In this document: one piece after another, positions 8,098 to 17,082 of the stretch
Layout of the letters: each line of letters starts with the position of its first letter
How positions within the stretch are numbered: the first letter of the stretch is position 1
Assembly (NCBI GenBank): GCA_947476695.1
Contig: CANJRD010000023.1
Span: 1 to 54,504, forward strand
Direction of reading: 5' to 3'
Length of the DNA stretch: 54,504 bases
DNA from: Rhodospirillaceae bacterium
Lineage (GTDB): Bacteria > Pseudomonadota > Alphaproteobacteria > Rhodospirillales > Rhodospirillaceae
Position numbers and translations under genes: made by a program
The notes under the pieces: generated by a model
Seen by the model: the letters and a program-made list of their open reading frames with translations, nothing else
The model's database searches: none
What the model was told of the DNA's origin: nothing

Positions 8098-10407
8098 CTA
8101 GTAACGCAGTACGGCGCGGACGCCGAAGGTCTGGGCTTCCGGCGGCGCGATCACGATCAGGTTTGCGCCCTGCGCCACGTTGGCGTTCGGATTGGCGTTG
8201 CGCAGGATGTTGGACGGCACGCGGTTGTTGAACATGTTCTTGCCGTAGAGCTCGAACGTGTATTGGCCGTTGTTGATCCCGATGCGCGCGTTGACGCGGT
8301 TCCCGGGATCGGTCCAGGCAACATTGGTCGCGGTGTCAAACATCCGGCCGACGTAGATGTAGTCGACACGCGCCGTGGCCGTCCATTTGTCGTTGATCGG
8401 CTGATCGTATTGGACGCCGAAGGTGCCGCTCCACGTGGGGTAGCGTTCCATCGAATTGCCGACCGGATTGAGCACGCCGTTGATGGCCACGCATTCCGTG
8501 CAACTCGTCTGGAGGATTTTGGTGTGCGCCCAATTGAGCGTGCCTTCGAAGGTCAGCTTGTCCGAGACCTTGAGGGTGCTCTGCAACTCCAGCCCCCAAA
8601 GGTCGGTCTTACCGTTGGCAAGCGTGAACGTGTTGGTCGACGTCGTCGTGCTCCCCGGCGCAGTCAGATAGGCGATGTTCTGGTTGATCTGTCGGCCACG
8701 CCACGTGCCGTAGTAGGCCGCGCTCAGGATGCGCAGGCGACGATCGAGGAAATCGCCCTTCACGCCCAGTTCCCAGGTGTTCAACGTTTCTTCCGGCACT
8801 GCCAGCGGCACGGCAAACTGCGCCGCGACTTGCTGCTGCTGGAAAGCGTTCAAAGTCTGGTAGCCGAGGTTGAACGTGCCCGGACGTGTGCCGCGCGCGA
8901 ACGAGGCATAAACGTCCGAAGAATCGGTCATGTGATAGTCGAGGATCACGCGCGGCGAGAACGACTTGAAGGTCGTCTGGGCATCCGGTCCGTTTGCGAT
9001 CAGAATCTTGTGGTGGATCTTGTCCCACTGATAGCGCGCCTCGACGCTGAGCGTCAGGGCGGTCACCAGGTCATAGCTCGCCGATCCGAATATGCCGACA
9101 GTGTCGGCGAGATAGTCGGTTGGCTGCGACAAGGCCGTGATCGTCGTGGCGGGCGGCCGCGAGGCGCGGACCTGGAAGAAGATGCTCTCGTGGTAGTAAT
9201 TGCTGCCGACAAGGAACTTGAACCGCTCGCTTTGAGGCGACGCCAAGCGCAATTCGGCCGAGGTGTTGTCGATGTCGTACGGCAGGTAAACCGTCGAGTA
9301 GTAACCGGTGCCGTCGGGCGGACGGTTATAGGTGTCGGTCAGCGCGGCCCAACGGTTTCGGTTGTGGCCGGCGTTGGCTGAAATCGTGTAGTCGCCGGCG
9401 GTGTAGTCCACGAGCAGGTTCGCCTGATATTCGCGGCGCTCGAGACCCAGGCCCTTAATGAAGTTGTCGGGCAGCACCGAGATGCCGTTCGTGAGCGTCG
9501 CGAAGGGCACCGGCGGCACAATGTTCTGCGACATGCGGCCCTTGAAGGCCTGACTGATGCCGCCGCAAACGTAGTTGCGCCCACCCACCGCGCGGCCGTT
9601 GCCGCCTGCGGCGCAATTGTAGTCCTGTTCGTTCAACACGGATTGTGCCGAGGGACCGTCGCTGTCGCGCCAGATCGCGAACATGCCGCGGACCTTCAGG
9701 TTGTCGGTCGGCTGTGCAAGCAGGCTAAAGGTCCCGGCGAGTGTCTCGCGCGCGCCGAGATTGCCGCCGTACCCGAAGTTGGTCCACGCCCCGTCGGTGT
9801 TGTAGTAACGCACCGTGCCCCGCAGGGAGAGCTTGTCGGCGACGATCGGTCCTTCAAGGCTGCCGGTGCCGTCGAAGGTATTCCAACTGCCGTAGGACAC
9901 ATCCGCCATGGCGTGGAATTCGTTGCTCGGCGCTTTGGTGATGAAGTTGATGGCGCCGGCGAAAGTCGAGCGGCCGAAGTATGCGCTCTGCGGGCCGTTG
10001 ACGACTTCCACACGCTCGATGTTCGTGAGGCCAGGAATGGCCCCGCCCGGGATCGGAACGCCGTCCACGAAGGCCGTGACGGCTTGGCGGTTCGGAGAAT
10101 CGCCGGGGTACATGCCGCGCATCGTGATCGTATGGAAACCACGGTCGTTGCGGTTGGCGGCCGAGTTCTCGTAGCGCAGGCCTGGCACGAAGTCGTTCAA
10201 CTCATTGAAGCCGGTGATGCCGCGCGCACCGAGCGTCTCGCTGGTCAGCGCCGTGATGGCCACCGGCACGTCGATCAGACGTTCCCCGACCTTTCGCGCG
10301 GTCACGGTGATCTCTTCGATCCCGCTTTGCTGAGCGGCGACCGGAATGGCGAATGCGGCCAGCGCGAGCGCCGACACGCCCGCCGTGAGTTTAGAACTGA
10401 TCTTCAT
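8098..10407 (-). CDS. TonB-dependent outer membrane receptor
   Basis: A 769-aa outer-membrane gated porin energised by TonB-ExbBD. A cleavable signal peptide (AALALAAFAIPVAAQQ-like, cut near residue 25) is followed by the TonB box region IEEITVTARKVGERLIDVPV. The plug domain follows, with VTAFVDGVPIPGG and NIERVEVVNGPQSAYFGRST then GAINFITKAPS. The barrel ends in FGVRAVLRY, an aromatic C-terminal residue as needed for BAM recognition. No binding protein or catabolic gene lies beside it, so the ligand is unknown. It is transcribed alone, with its own terminator. Confidence 0.93.
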   Translation of the reverse strand: MKISSKLTAGVSALALAAFAIPVAAQQSGIEEITVTARKVGERLIDVPVAITALTSETLGARGITGFNELNDFVPGLRYENSAANRNDRGFHTITMRGMYPGDSPNRQAVTAFVDGVPIPGGAIPGLTNIERVEVVNGPQSAYFGRSTFAGAINFITKAPSNEFHAMADVSYGSWNTFDGTGSLEGPIVADKLSLRGTVRYYNTDGAWTNFGYGGNLGARETLAGTFSLLAQPTDNLKVRGMFAIWRDSDGPSAQSVLNEQDYNCAAGGNGRAVGGRNYVCGGISQAFKGRMSQNIVPPVPFATLTNGISVLPDNFIKGLGLERREYQANLLVDYTAGDYTISANAGHNRNRWAALTDTYNRPPDGTGYYSTVYLPYDIDNTSAELRLASPQSERFKFLVGSNYYHESIFFQVRASRPPATTITALSQPTDYLADTVGIFGSASYDLVTALTLSVEARYQWDKIHHKILIANGPDAQTTFKSFSPRVILDYHMTDSSDVYASFARGTRPGTFNLGYQTLNAFQQQQVAAQFAVPLAVPEETLNTWELGVKGDFLDRRLRILSAAYYGTWRGRQINQNIAYLTAPGSTTTSTNTFTLANGKTDLWGLELQSTLKVSDKLTFEGTLNWAHTKILQTSCTECVAINGVLNPVGNSMERYPTWSGTFGVQYDQPINDKWTATARVDYIYVGRMFDTATNVAWTDPGNRVNARIGINNGQYTFELYGKNMFNNRVPSNILRNANPNANVAQGANLIVIAPPEAQTFGVRAVLRY

Positions 10408-10554
10408 GGAATTCCCCCTTACGCGATCCTCCGTGTCTTGTTGCAGCTACGTGATCAAATGTCCACGTGACTGAAGCGGTTATTCGCATGGTGATCCTAA
10501 GGGTCGGACTCTCCGGCAGCCTTTAGGTCACGGAAATTGCGCGCAAAAAAGCAA

Positions 10555-10580
10555 AGCCCCGGACCTTTCGGTCCGGGGCT
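10555..10580 (-). terminator. Strong rho-independent terminator of hppA
   Basis: AGCCCCGGACC (10555-10565) and GGTCCGGGGCT (10570-10580) form a perfect 11-bp stem with a 4-nt loop. The minus strand continues TTTGCTTTTTTGCG, a clear U-tract, 29 nt beyond the hppA stop codon. Confidence 0.93.
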
Positions 10581-10608
10581 CGGCATTTGAGATGCTGATT
10601 TTCGGCGA

Positions 10609-12693
10609 CTAGTGCCCGGCGAGCACAGCCAGCAGCAGCAGCGCGACGATGTTGATGATCTTGATCATCGGGTTCACCGCCGGGCCCGCCGTGTCCTTGT
10701 ACGGATCGCCGACGGTATCGCCCGTCACCGCGGCCTTATGGGCGTCAGAGCCCTTGCCGCCATGATGGCCGTCTTCGATGTACTTCTTGGCGTTGTCCCA
10801 CGCGCCGCCGCCCGAGGTCATCGAGATGGCGACGAACAGGCCGGTGACGATGGTGCCGAGCAGCATCGCGCCCACCGCCGTGAAGGCCTGACCTTGGCCC
10901 GCAACAGCGTTGATCACGAAGTACAGCACGATCGGCGACAGCACCGGCAGGATCGACGGAAGGATCATTTCCTTGATCGCGGCCTTGGTGAGCATGTCGA
11001 CAGCGCGGCCGTAGTCCGGCTTCGCGGTGCCGGCCATGATGCCCGGGATCTCACGGAACTGACGGCGCACTTCGTTCACCACGGAACCTGCCGCACGTCC
11101 CACCGCCTGCATGCCCATCGCGCCGAAGAGGTACGGGAGCAAGCCGCCGATGAAGAGCCCGATCACGACGTAGGGGTTCTCCAGGCTGAATTGGACGTTC
11201 AGGTCGGCGAAGTAGTGCTTCAGGTCTTCGGTGTAGGACGCGAACAGCACCAGCGACGCCAGACCGGCGGAGCCGATGGCGTAGCCCTTGGTCACGGCCT
11301 TGGTGGTGTTACCGACCGCGTCGAGCGCGTCGGTGACGGTACGCACTTCCTTCGGCAGGTGCGACATTTCGGCGATACCGCCGGCGTTGTCAGTCACCGG
11401 ACCGTAGGCGTCGAGCGCGACGACGATACCGGCGAGCGCCAGCATGGTCGTTGCCGCGACAGCCAGCCCGAACAGGCCGGCTGCGTTGAACGCCACGATG
11501 ATGCCGGCCGAGATGACCAGCACCGGAAGCGCGGTGGCTTCCATCGAGATCGCAAGACCCTGGATCACGTTCGTGCCGTGGCCCGTGGTCGACGCCTGGG
11601 CGACCGAGCGCACCGGACGGAAGCCCGTGCCGGTGTAGTACTCAGTGATCCAGATGATCAGGCCGGTGACGGCCAGACCGACGAAGGCGCATTGGATCAG
11701 GTTGTTGGCGCTAATCACCCGACCGTCAGCTTGCGTCATGCCGTTCGGGAACAGCTGCAGTGTGATCCCGACGATCAGAATGGCCGAGATGACGGCGGTG
11801 ACGATGAAGCCGCGATACAGCGCCGCCATGATCTTTCCGCTCGACCCGATACCCGAGAAGAACGTGCCGATCACCGAGGCGATGATGCAGACCGCGCCGA
11901 CGACCAGCGGATAGATCATCGAGTCAATCTGCGCCTGGCCCGTGAAGTAGATCGAGCCGAGCAACATGGTGGCGACGATGGTGACCGCATAGGTCTCGAA
12001 CAGGTCGGCCGCCATGCCGGCGCAATCGCCGACGTTGTCGCCGACGTTGTCCGCGATCACGGCCGGGTTGCGGGGGTCATCTTCCGGGATACCCGCTTCG
12101 ACTTTGCCGACCAGGTCGGCGCCGACGTCGGCGCCCTTGGTGAAGATGCCGCCGCCGAGACGGGCGAAGATCGAGATCAGCGAAGCGCCGAAGCTCAGGC
12201 CGACGAGGCCTTCCATCACCTGGCGCGTTTCAATGCCATCCATGTTGTGCAAGACAACGTAGTAGCCGACGACGCCGAGCAGGCCCAGGCCGACGACCAG
12301 CAGGCCGGTGATCGCACCGGACTGGAACGCGACTTGGTGGGCGGCTTTCAGGCCACCGTCCATCGCGGCTGCGGCCGTACGCACGTTGGCGCGCACCGAA
12401 ACGTTCATGCCGACATAACCGGCGATGCCCGAGAGCACGGCGCCGATGACGAAGCCGATCGCCACTTTGATGTCCAGGGTCGCACCGAGGACGATCGCGA
12501 CGAAGACGCCGACGATGCCGATGGTGGTGTACTGGCGGTTCAGGTAGGCGCCGGCGCCCTCTTGGATGGCTGCGGCGATTTCCTGCATCCGGGCATTACC
12601 GGCCGGCTTTTTGACGATCTGTGAAATGGAAAAAACGCCGTAGAGCACGGCAAGAATGCCGCACGCGACGACGAGTGTCTCAAGAGAGGTCAT
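10609..12693 (-). CDS. hppA: K+-independent proton-pumping membrane pyrophosphatase
   Basis: A 694-aa, roughly 16-helix integral membrane enzyme that couples PPi hydrolysis to H+ export. The substrate site is clear: [20 protein letters not shown] then [20 protein letters not shown], with a second acidic site in [38 protein letters not shown] has Lys after GNTT, the signature of the K+-independent H+-pump class (K+-dependent forms have Ala there). It is monocistronic, with its own terminator. The leader contains a 14-bp direct repeat immediately upstream. Confidence 0.97.
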   Translation of the reverse strand: MTSLETLVVACGILAVLYGVFSISQIVKKPAGNARMQEIAAAIQEGAGAYLNRQYTTIGIVGVFVAIVLGATLDIKVAIGFVIGAVLSGIAGYVGMNVSVRANVRTAAAAMDGGLKAAHQVAFQSGAITGLLVVGLGLLGVVGYYVVLHNMDGIETRQVMEGLVGLSFGASLISIFARLGGGIFTKGADVGADLVGKVEAGIPEDDPRNPAVIADNVGDNVGDCAGMAADLFETYAVTIVATMLLGSIYFTGQAQIDSMIYPLVVGAVCIIASVIGTFFSGIGSSGKIMAALYRGFIVTAVISAILIVGITLQLFPNGMTQADGRVISANNLIQCAFVGLAVTGLIIWITEYYTGTGFRPVRSVAQASTTGHGTNVIQGLAISMEATALPVLVISAGIIVAFNAAGLFGLAVAATTMLALAGIVVALDAYGPVTDNAGGIAEMSHLPKEVRTVTDALDAVGNTTKAVTKGYAIGSAGLASLVLFASYTEDLKHYFADLNVQFSLENPYVVIGLFIGGLLPYLFGAMGMQAVGRAAGSVVNEVRRQFREIPGIMAGTAKPDYGRAVDMLTKAAIKEMILPSILPVLSPIVLYFVINAVAGQGQAFTAVGAMLLGTIVTGLFVAISMTSGGGAWDNAKKYIEDGHHGGKGSDAHKAAVTGDTVGDPYKDTAGPAVNPMIKIINIVALLLLAVLAGH

Positions 12694-12710
12694 GTTCGCC
12701 CCATTCGTTT

Positions 12711-12740
12711 CGAAGGATTAGCTAGTCGAAGGATTAGCTA
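12711..12740. repeat. 14-bp direct repeat in the hppA leader
   Basis: CGAAGGATTAGCTA occurs at 12711-12724 and again at 12727-12740, separated by GT, 18-47 bp upstream of the hppA start. It may be an operator, a slippage duplication or part of the untranslated leader. The remaining 12741-12916 between hppA and the cyclase shows no gene. Confidence 0.7.
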
Positions 12741-12916
12741 TGGCTTGAAATCGCCAAAAGCGGCAGATACGCCAAAGAGTTAGACGACGTTTACCCATCT
12801 CCCGCCGCGAAGTCGCAGGAAAATGCCAGAACGGCACCTCCGGCGCAAGAATTCCCTTGGTTTTCCGGGCCGAACGGCCTGTCCGCCTCTCCCCGGACGG
12901 GGTTGCGATGCCGGAC

Positions 12917-13741
12917 CTACAGCGCGTCGATGATCGCCAAATCCCGGGCGCGGGGGATCGCCAGGACCGCGATCTTGTCCTGGCGTCCCCGGACATCGAC
13001 CTCGATTGTCTTGAACTCAGCCAGGCTCGCCCCCACCAGCTTGGCAAGCTCAGCCGAGACCATCAGTTCGCTATCGAACCGCTTGCTCAGTCCTTCAATG
13101 CGGCTGGCCGTATTGACCGTATCGCCGATGGCGGTCAGTGCGCGGGCGCGGCCATGGCCCATGTCGCCGACGATGGCCCCGCCGCAATGGATACCGATAC
13201 CGATCTTGAGCGGTTCGGTCAGATCGTGGGCGAGTTCCCGGTTGAGGGCGTCGAGCCTTGCGCTCATGTCGCGCGCCGCACGCAACGCAGACATCGCGCC
13301 GCGCACGATATCTTCCTCAAGGGCGAACAACGCCATGATGCCGTCGCCGATGAACTTGTCGACAAACCCGCCGGAGGCGGTGATGGCTGTGCTCATTTCC
13401 GCGAAATAGCGGTTGAGCAGAAACACCGTGTCATAGGGCAAGCGATATTCGGAGGCCGTGGTGAAGCCGCGCAAGTCGGCGAACATCAGCACGATCTCCA
13501 TTTCACGACCCTGATGGTAGTCGACGACGTGGCGCACTTCCTGCATGCCGGGCGGCGTCGGGAATAGCGGGGTGACATGGATGTCGGCCGTCGGACGACA
13601 CTGACAGGCGAGCCTGACGGCGGGGCCGGCGCCCCGATCCGCGCCAGCACCCGGGCCTCGTCCGCCGCAGGCGGCGGAAGACTGGACAGCCCCTGCCCGA
13701 TCCGCACGCGGCATGTGCTGCACCGACACCGCCCGCCACAC
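12917..13741 (-). CDS. Class III adenylate cyclase catalytic part (3' half of a split gene)
   Basis: This frame continues the protein encoded at 13486-14610. The meaningful sequence starts at about 13620 with VRLACQCRPTADIHVTPLFP, which supplies the fourth 2Fe-2S cysteine. The cyclase domain follows: metal-binding Asp in VLMFADLRGFTTASEY and in FVDKFIGDGIMALF, with Lys before the second Asp, and NTASRIEGLSKRFDSEL with the transition-state Asn/Arg. All main catalytic residues are present, so a cyclase could be active. An internal ATG at 13546 could express the domain alone. The N-terminal 40 codons of this open frame are out-of-frame translation of the ferredoxin region. cAMP rather than cGMP is inferred from the family. 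Confidence 0.75.
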   Translation of the reverse strand: MWRAVSVQHMPRADRAGAVQSSAACGGRGPGAGADRGAGPAVRLACQCRPTADIHVTPLFPTPPGMQEVRHVVDYHQGREMEIVLMFADLRGFTTASEYRLPYDTVFLLNRYFAEMSTAITASGGFVDKFIGDGIMALFALEEDIVRGAMSALRAARDMSARLDALNRELAHDLTEPLKIGIGIHCGGAIVGDMGHGRARALTAIGDTVNTASRIEGLSKRFDSELMVSAELAKLVGASLAEFKTIEVDVRGRQDKIAVLAIPRARDLAIIDAL

Positions 13742-14610
13742 ACACTGGCGTGCGGCAAACCGGCCGCGCGGGCGATCTCCAACAGCGTCGGGCCGGGCGC
13801 GCTCGGAACGACCAACGGCCCCGGAAAATGTACCTGCACGATGCCGCTGCGACGTTCAAGGAAACGGCGCAAAAGCCGGGCCATCATCATACCCGCGACG
13901 ATCAAGCCTAACCCGGCGTAGCTATAGACGTGCAGATCGGAGAGCGCCGCAAGTCCGGCCTCGCCGGGCACGCTGGCGTTGGCGACGAAGGCGCGGTGCC
14001 ATTGCGGATCCATATCCAGCCGGTCGACTTCCTGGATCGCATGCAGGAAGCCGATCAGTGCCAGAAGCGGCAGGACGACAGCGACGATCGACAACGCCCG
14101 CGCGACGCTGGGATACCAGGGGCGAATGCGCAGCCAATAATGAATTCCGATGCAGCCGTGGGTCCAAGCAACCAACAGCAATGCGGTCTGGGTGAGATAG
14201 GTCCACGGGTCGAGGCCCATCGCCCAAAGGACGTAGCTGTAGCCGACATCGGTCGCGAACATGCTGTACATGATCCGCACCGAGATGACGTGGTGCACAA
14301 GCAGCAGCGGGATCGTGAAGCCCAACGCCATCTGTGTGGATTCCCACAGCGGCATGACAAACCGTCGCTTGAGATGCAGCGACCAGATGGCGAGCGAAAA
14401 ATGAATGGTGAACGCACCCGCCAGGAAGATGGTGCCGGGCAACGTACGGAAGATCTCAACAGTGTAAGGCTGGGCCGCTTCCATCAGGTCCAGCGACCAG
14501 ATGCCGAGCGCGTGATTGCTGAGATGCAGACAGACGTAGGTCAGCATCGCCAGGCCGCTGGCGATGCGGGTCAGGCGCTGACGTTCGGTAAATCCTTGGG
14601 ATTTACTCAC
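13486..14610 (-). CDS. CyaC-like membrane cytochrome plus 2Fe-2S domain (5' half of a split gene)
   Basis: Residues 1-250 hold about six membrane helices with paired histidines (TYVCLHLSNHALG, FTIHFSLAIWSLH, LLLVHHVISVR, WTHGCIGIHYW). These resemble the SdhC-like diheme-b anchor described for the Sinorhizobium meliloti redox-sensing cyclase CyaC. Residues about 258-335 form a 2Fe-2S ferredoxin: Cys291, Cys297 and Cys300 in VCGGRCRCSTCRVRIG (C-x5-C-x2-C). The fourth cysteine is missing in this frame and appears one frame over (13604-13606). After residue 330 this frame gives nonsense (SGSPVSVVRRP) to its stop. A single-base difference near 13610-13640, in a GGGGC/GCCCC-rich stretch, would restore a protein of about 560 aa. 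It may be a sequencing error, a real mutation or programmed slippage. Confidence 0.75.
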   Translation of the reverse strand: MSKSQGFTERQRLTRIASGLAMLTYVCLHLSNHALGIWSLDLMEAAQPYTVEIFRTLPGTIFLAGAFTIHFSLAIWSLHLKRRFVMPLWESTQMALGFTIPLLLVHHVISVRIMYSMFATDVGYSYVLWAMGLDPWTYLTQTALLLVAWTHGCIGIHYWLRIRPWYPSVARALSIVAVVLPLLALIGFLHAIQEVDRLDMDPQWHRAFVANASVPGEAGLAALSDLHVYSYAGLGLIVAGMMMARLLRRFLERRSGIVQVHFPGPLVVPSAPGPTLLEIARAAGLPHASVCGGRCRCSTCRVRIGQGLSSLPPPAADEARVLARIGAPAPPSGSPVSVVRRPTSMSPRYSRRRPACRKCATSSTTIRVVKWRSC

Positions 14611-14707
14611 GTGACGGCCGATGTGGCCGCGAGGCCATCACACCGGCCGAAGCCTATTGCGGATGTTGTGCAGAATGACAAACCGCGACCACTCTGCCGG
14701 GTCATCA

Positions 14708-15226
14708 TTAGTTCTCTGAAGCGAAGTTACCCCGTGCCGCCGCGCCGCCGAGATCGAAGACGTTGACCAGCAAGACGTCGCTGACATCCTCGCCGTAAAC
14801 CTTCGCAGCGGTATCGCGCGCGCGCTTCCGGACGATATCGACGTTCAGTTCGTCGTTCTTCACGAAGTAATCCTGGAAATACAGGATCAGGTTGTTAAGC
14901 AGCGCGTCCTGATATTTCGGAAGCTCGGCCTGCACCTTTGCCTTCGCGGCGTTGTTCGTCACCAGACGGATACTGACCGATATGCGCCGCTGAACACCGC
15001 CCGACAGGATCACCGGCACAATCATGTCCGGCACCTTTTGCTGGACGAGCGCTTCTGTGGGAACCTTGAGGCCGCTGGGGCTCAGTTCCGGGCCCGTCGG
15101 CTTAGCCTCGGCGGATGCCTCCGGCGGCTTGAACGGGTTCTGCACGATCCCGAGCATGACCAGTCCGCCGGCCCCGCCAAGGGCCACGACCAGCAGCACA
15201 AGCAGGATGATGATCAGCTTTTTCAC
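14708..15226 (-). CDS. FliL-like flagellar basal body-associated protein
   Basis: A 172-aa single-pass membrane protein. KKLIIILLVLLVVALGGAGG is the N-terminal helix, followed by a Pro/Glu-rich linker and a periplasmic domain. QRRISVSIRLVTNNAAKAKV and LPKYQDALLNNLILYFQDYF match the FliL fold, with the typical start of the last helix RKRARDTAAKVYGEDVSDVL. FliL strengthens stator-motor coupling; this copy sits outside a flagellar operon, 11 bp downstream of thiL, so it may be a FliL-domain paralogue. The family is moderately sure and the role is inferred. MotB is also encoded in the window (26745). Confidence 0.7.
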   Translation of the reverse strand: MKKLIIILLVLLVVALGGAGGLVMLGIVQNPFKPPEASAEAKPTGPELSPSGLKVPTEALVQQKVPDMIVPVILSGGVQRRISVSIRLVTNNAAKAKVQAELPKYQDALLNNLILYFQDYFVKNDELNVDIVRKRARDTAAKVYGEDVSDVLLVNVFDLGGAAARGNFASEN

Positions 15227-15237
15227 CTGGCGCCCCT

Positions 15238-16254
15238 TCAGGCGTGTGTGAAGCCTGTAATCCCGACTTCGATCTCACGACCGAACTCGCCGATGACCTT
15301 AACACCCCTTGCGGTCGTGGCCGATCTTTCTGCGCGCGGGGCGGTGATCCGCCCGATGACCGTGACCGGCGTTCCGGTCGCCCCAGCCACCTCCGCCAGC
15401 GATTGGCGGCGATCCGGCGGGATCGTGAACGCGAGTTCATAGTCATCGCCGCCGCCCAGGATCACGTCCCGCAAAGATGGAGCGTCCATCAGCCAGCGGT
15501 CCACCGCCACCGAACGCGGCACGTCGCTCCAGAAAACCTCGGCGCCGACACCCGAGGATTCACAGAGATGCCCGATGTCGGCGACCAGTCCATCCGAGAT
15601 ATCGAGACACGCCGTCGCAATCCCCCGAAGCGCCTGGCCAAGCGCAAGGCGCGGCTGGGGCAGCAGGTAGCGATCGACCACAAAGTCGCGGTCCACCGCC
15701 AACTGCGCCGTGAGCCTGCCCTCTGCCGCGCGCAGACCGATGGCGGCGTCGCCGATCGTGCCCGACACACAGATCAGATCGCCGACACGTGCATTGGTGC
15801 GCAGCAACGCCGTGCCGGACGGCACTTCGCCGACGGCGGTGATCGTGATGGTGAGTGGACCGTTGCCGTCCTTGAGATGCGCGGTAGTGTCGCCGCCGAA
15901 TAGCGCGACGCCGAAATGTCGAAGGTCTTCGCCAAGCCCACGTGCATAGGCTTCGAGATAGGCGTCGTCGGTGTCGGGTGCGAGCGTGATCGCTTGCAAC
16001 ACGCCGCGCGGCTGGGCCCCTTTCGCGGCCAGGTCCGACAGGCAGACCCGCAACGCCTTGCGCGCGACGAGATCCGCGGGATCATGCGGCCGGAAATGGA
16101 CGCCAGCTACGATGGTATCTGTCTTCAGAACCACATCGTGACCGGGCGTCGGCGTCAGATAGGCCGCGTCGTCGCGCAAGCCAACGGCCGCAGCCGTTTG
16201 AGCAAGCGGCGCGAACAAATCTGCAATCAGTCGGAACTCGCTGCGCCGGGTCAT
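15238..16254 (-). CDS. thiL: Thiamine-monophosphate kinase
   Basis: A 338-aa PurM/ThiL-fold kinase forming thiamine diphosphate from thiamine monophosphate and ATP. It shows EFRLIADLFAPLAQ, the metal-binding VGLRDDAAYL, KALRVCLSDLAAKGAQPRGV and ALFGGDTTAHLKDGNGPLTI. DISDGLVADIGHLCESSGVG and GGGDDYELAFTIP follow in normal family order. It is normally next to nusB in alphaproteobacteria; here three plus-strand genes separate the two. The product supplies ThDP, which the exported enzyme at 37263 would need. Confidence 0.96.
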   Translation of the reverse strand: MTRRSEFRLIADLFAPLAQTAAAVGLRDDAAYLTPTPGHDVVLKTDTIVAGVHFRPHDPADLVARKALRVCLSDLAAKGAQPRGVLQAITLAPDTDDAYLEAYARGLGEDLRHFGVALFGGDTTAHLKDGNGPLTITITAVGEVPSGTALLRTNARVGDLICVSGTIGDAAIGLRAAEGRLTAQLAVDRDFVVDRYLLPQPRLALGQALRGIATACLDISDGLVADIGHLCESSGVGAEVFWSDVPRSVAVDRWLMDAPSLRDVILGGGDDYELAFTIPPDRRQSLAEVAGATGTPVTVIGRITAPRAERSATTARGVKVIGEFGREIEVGITGFTHA

Positions 16255-16383
16255 GTTCGGCGGACATTAGAACGCCGGCGCCGGGCCTCCAAGCGCCCAA
16301 GTAAGGGCTTCCCTAATTGATCTCTCCGACCGCGCGCTTCCATGTGGCGCCTAGGCGCGCGACCGGGGAAGTAGGACCGAGGT

Positions 16384-16758
16384 GTGATTACAGACGATGT
16401 TCGCGAGTTCGCCCGGACGATCCTCGGATCGGTCTGGGCCATCAAACTTGTGATGCGCTTTCGAGAGACGCCGGAGCAGGCCTGGAGCCCGCAAGCCCTG
16501 ACGCATGACTTGCGTGCAAGCGCCACCATTGTCTCCCAACTCCTGCCTCGCCTCCAGAGCCTAGGGCTGGTGATTGAGGCCGAGCCGGGTCTTTGGAAGT
16601 GGAGCCCGGTCGATCCGGAGGTCGATAAGTTAGCCGCTCGCTTGTGCGATGCGTTTAAAACCACGCCGGTCGCCGTGATCAGTTCTATCGCCGATGGGCC
16701 CAGCGATAATGTCCAGGCACTTGCGGATGTGTTCCGGCTTCGCAAGGACAGGACCTGA
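16384..16758 (+). CDS. Small winged-helix DNA-binding protein (putative regulator)
   Basis: A 124-aa protein from a GTG start. The layout is helix-turn-helix-like: EQAWSPQALTHDLRASATIV then LLPRLQSLGLVIEAEPGLW, the pattern of a recognition helix followed by a wing (compare MarR/Rrf2 folds). The C-terminal third is helical. No effector domain is visible. It is divergent from thiL and opens a three-gene plus-strand insertion with the two DUF5985-like genes that follow, which it may regulate; that is inference. I cannot assign a precise family. Confidence 0.65.
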   Translation: MITDDVREFARTILGSVWAIKLVMRFRETPEQAWSPQALTHDLRASATIVSQLLPRLQSLGLVIEAEPGLWKWSPVDPEVDKLAARLCDAFKTTPVAVISSIADGPSDNVQALADVFRLRKDRT

Positions 16759-16791
16759 AGGCATGATGACATCCCGTCGATAGGCATCGCG

Positions 16792-17082
16792 ATGAATTTC
16801 CAAGGATTGAATTTTCAAGCGTGGGTTTATCATGCTGTGCATGGCCACGAGCGTGGGGTGCCTCGCCTCGCCCTGCTCGCACGCGGCTACATGCAGACAC
16901 GCATCAAGCTTTTGTTCTTGTGCGCCCTCTGCTTCGTCGGATTGGCGCTCAACAATCTCGCCGTGGTGATCGACCTCGTCATCACAGGCCCTGAGATCGA
17001 CTTGCGTCCGTTGCGGGCGATCATTCACCTCGCCGCTCTAGCCGTCCTGATCTACGGCTTCATCTGGGAGGCCAACGCGTGA
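16792..17082 (+). CDS. DUF5985-like membrane protein, apparently frameshifted at its N-terminus
   Basis: The C-terminal part is a clear small membrane protein: IKLLFLCALCFVGLALNNLA then VVIDLVITGPEIDLRPLRAI and a last helix ending LIYGFIWEA, a pattern I associate with DUF5985. The first 30 residues in this frame look like out-of-frame sequence. From ATG 16832 in another frame one reads MLCMATSVGCLA, the expected first helix. CCTCG is tandemly duplicated at 16861-16870; removing one copy joins the frames as MLCMATSVGCLALLARGYMQ. So the gene is probably broken by a 5-bp duplication, or an internal ATG (16891) gives a short form. Function unknown. Confidence 0.6.
   Translation: MNFQGLNFQAWVYHAVHGHERGVPRLALLARGYMQTRIKLLFLCALCFVGLALNNLAVVIDLVITGPEIDLRPLRAIIHLAALAVLIYGFIWEANA

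Noticed and set aside
10612-12624. Long open frame of about 670 codons antisense to hppA
   Set aside because: Its composition is Asp/His/Arg-rich with no domain, and the other strand encodes an unmistakable pyrophosphatase; GC-rich codon bias creates such frames.
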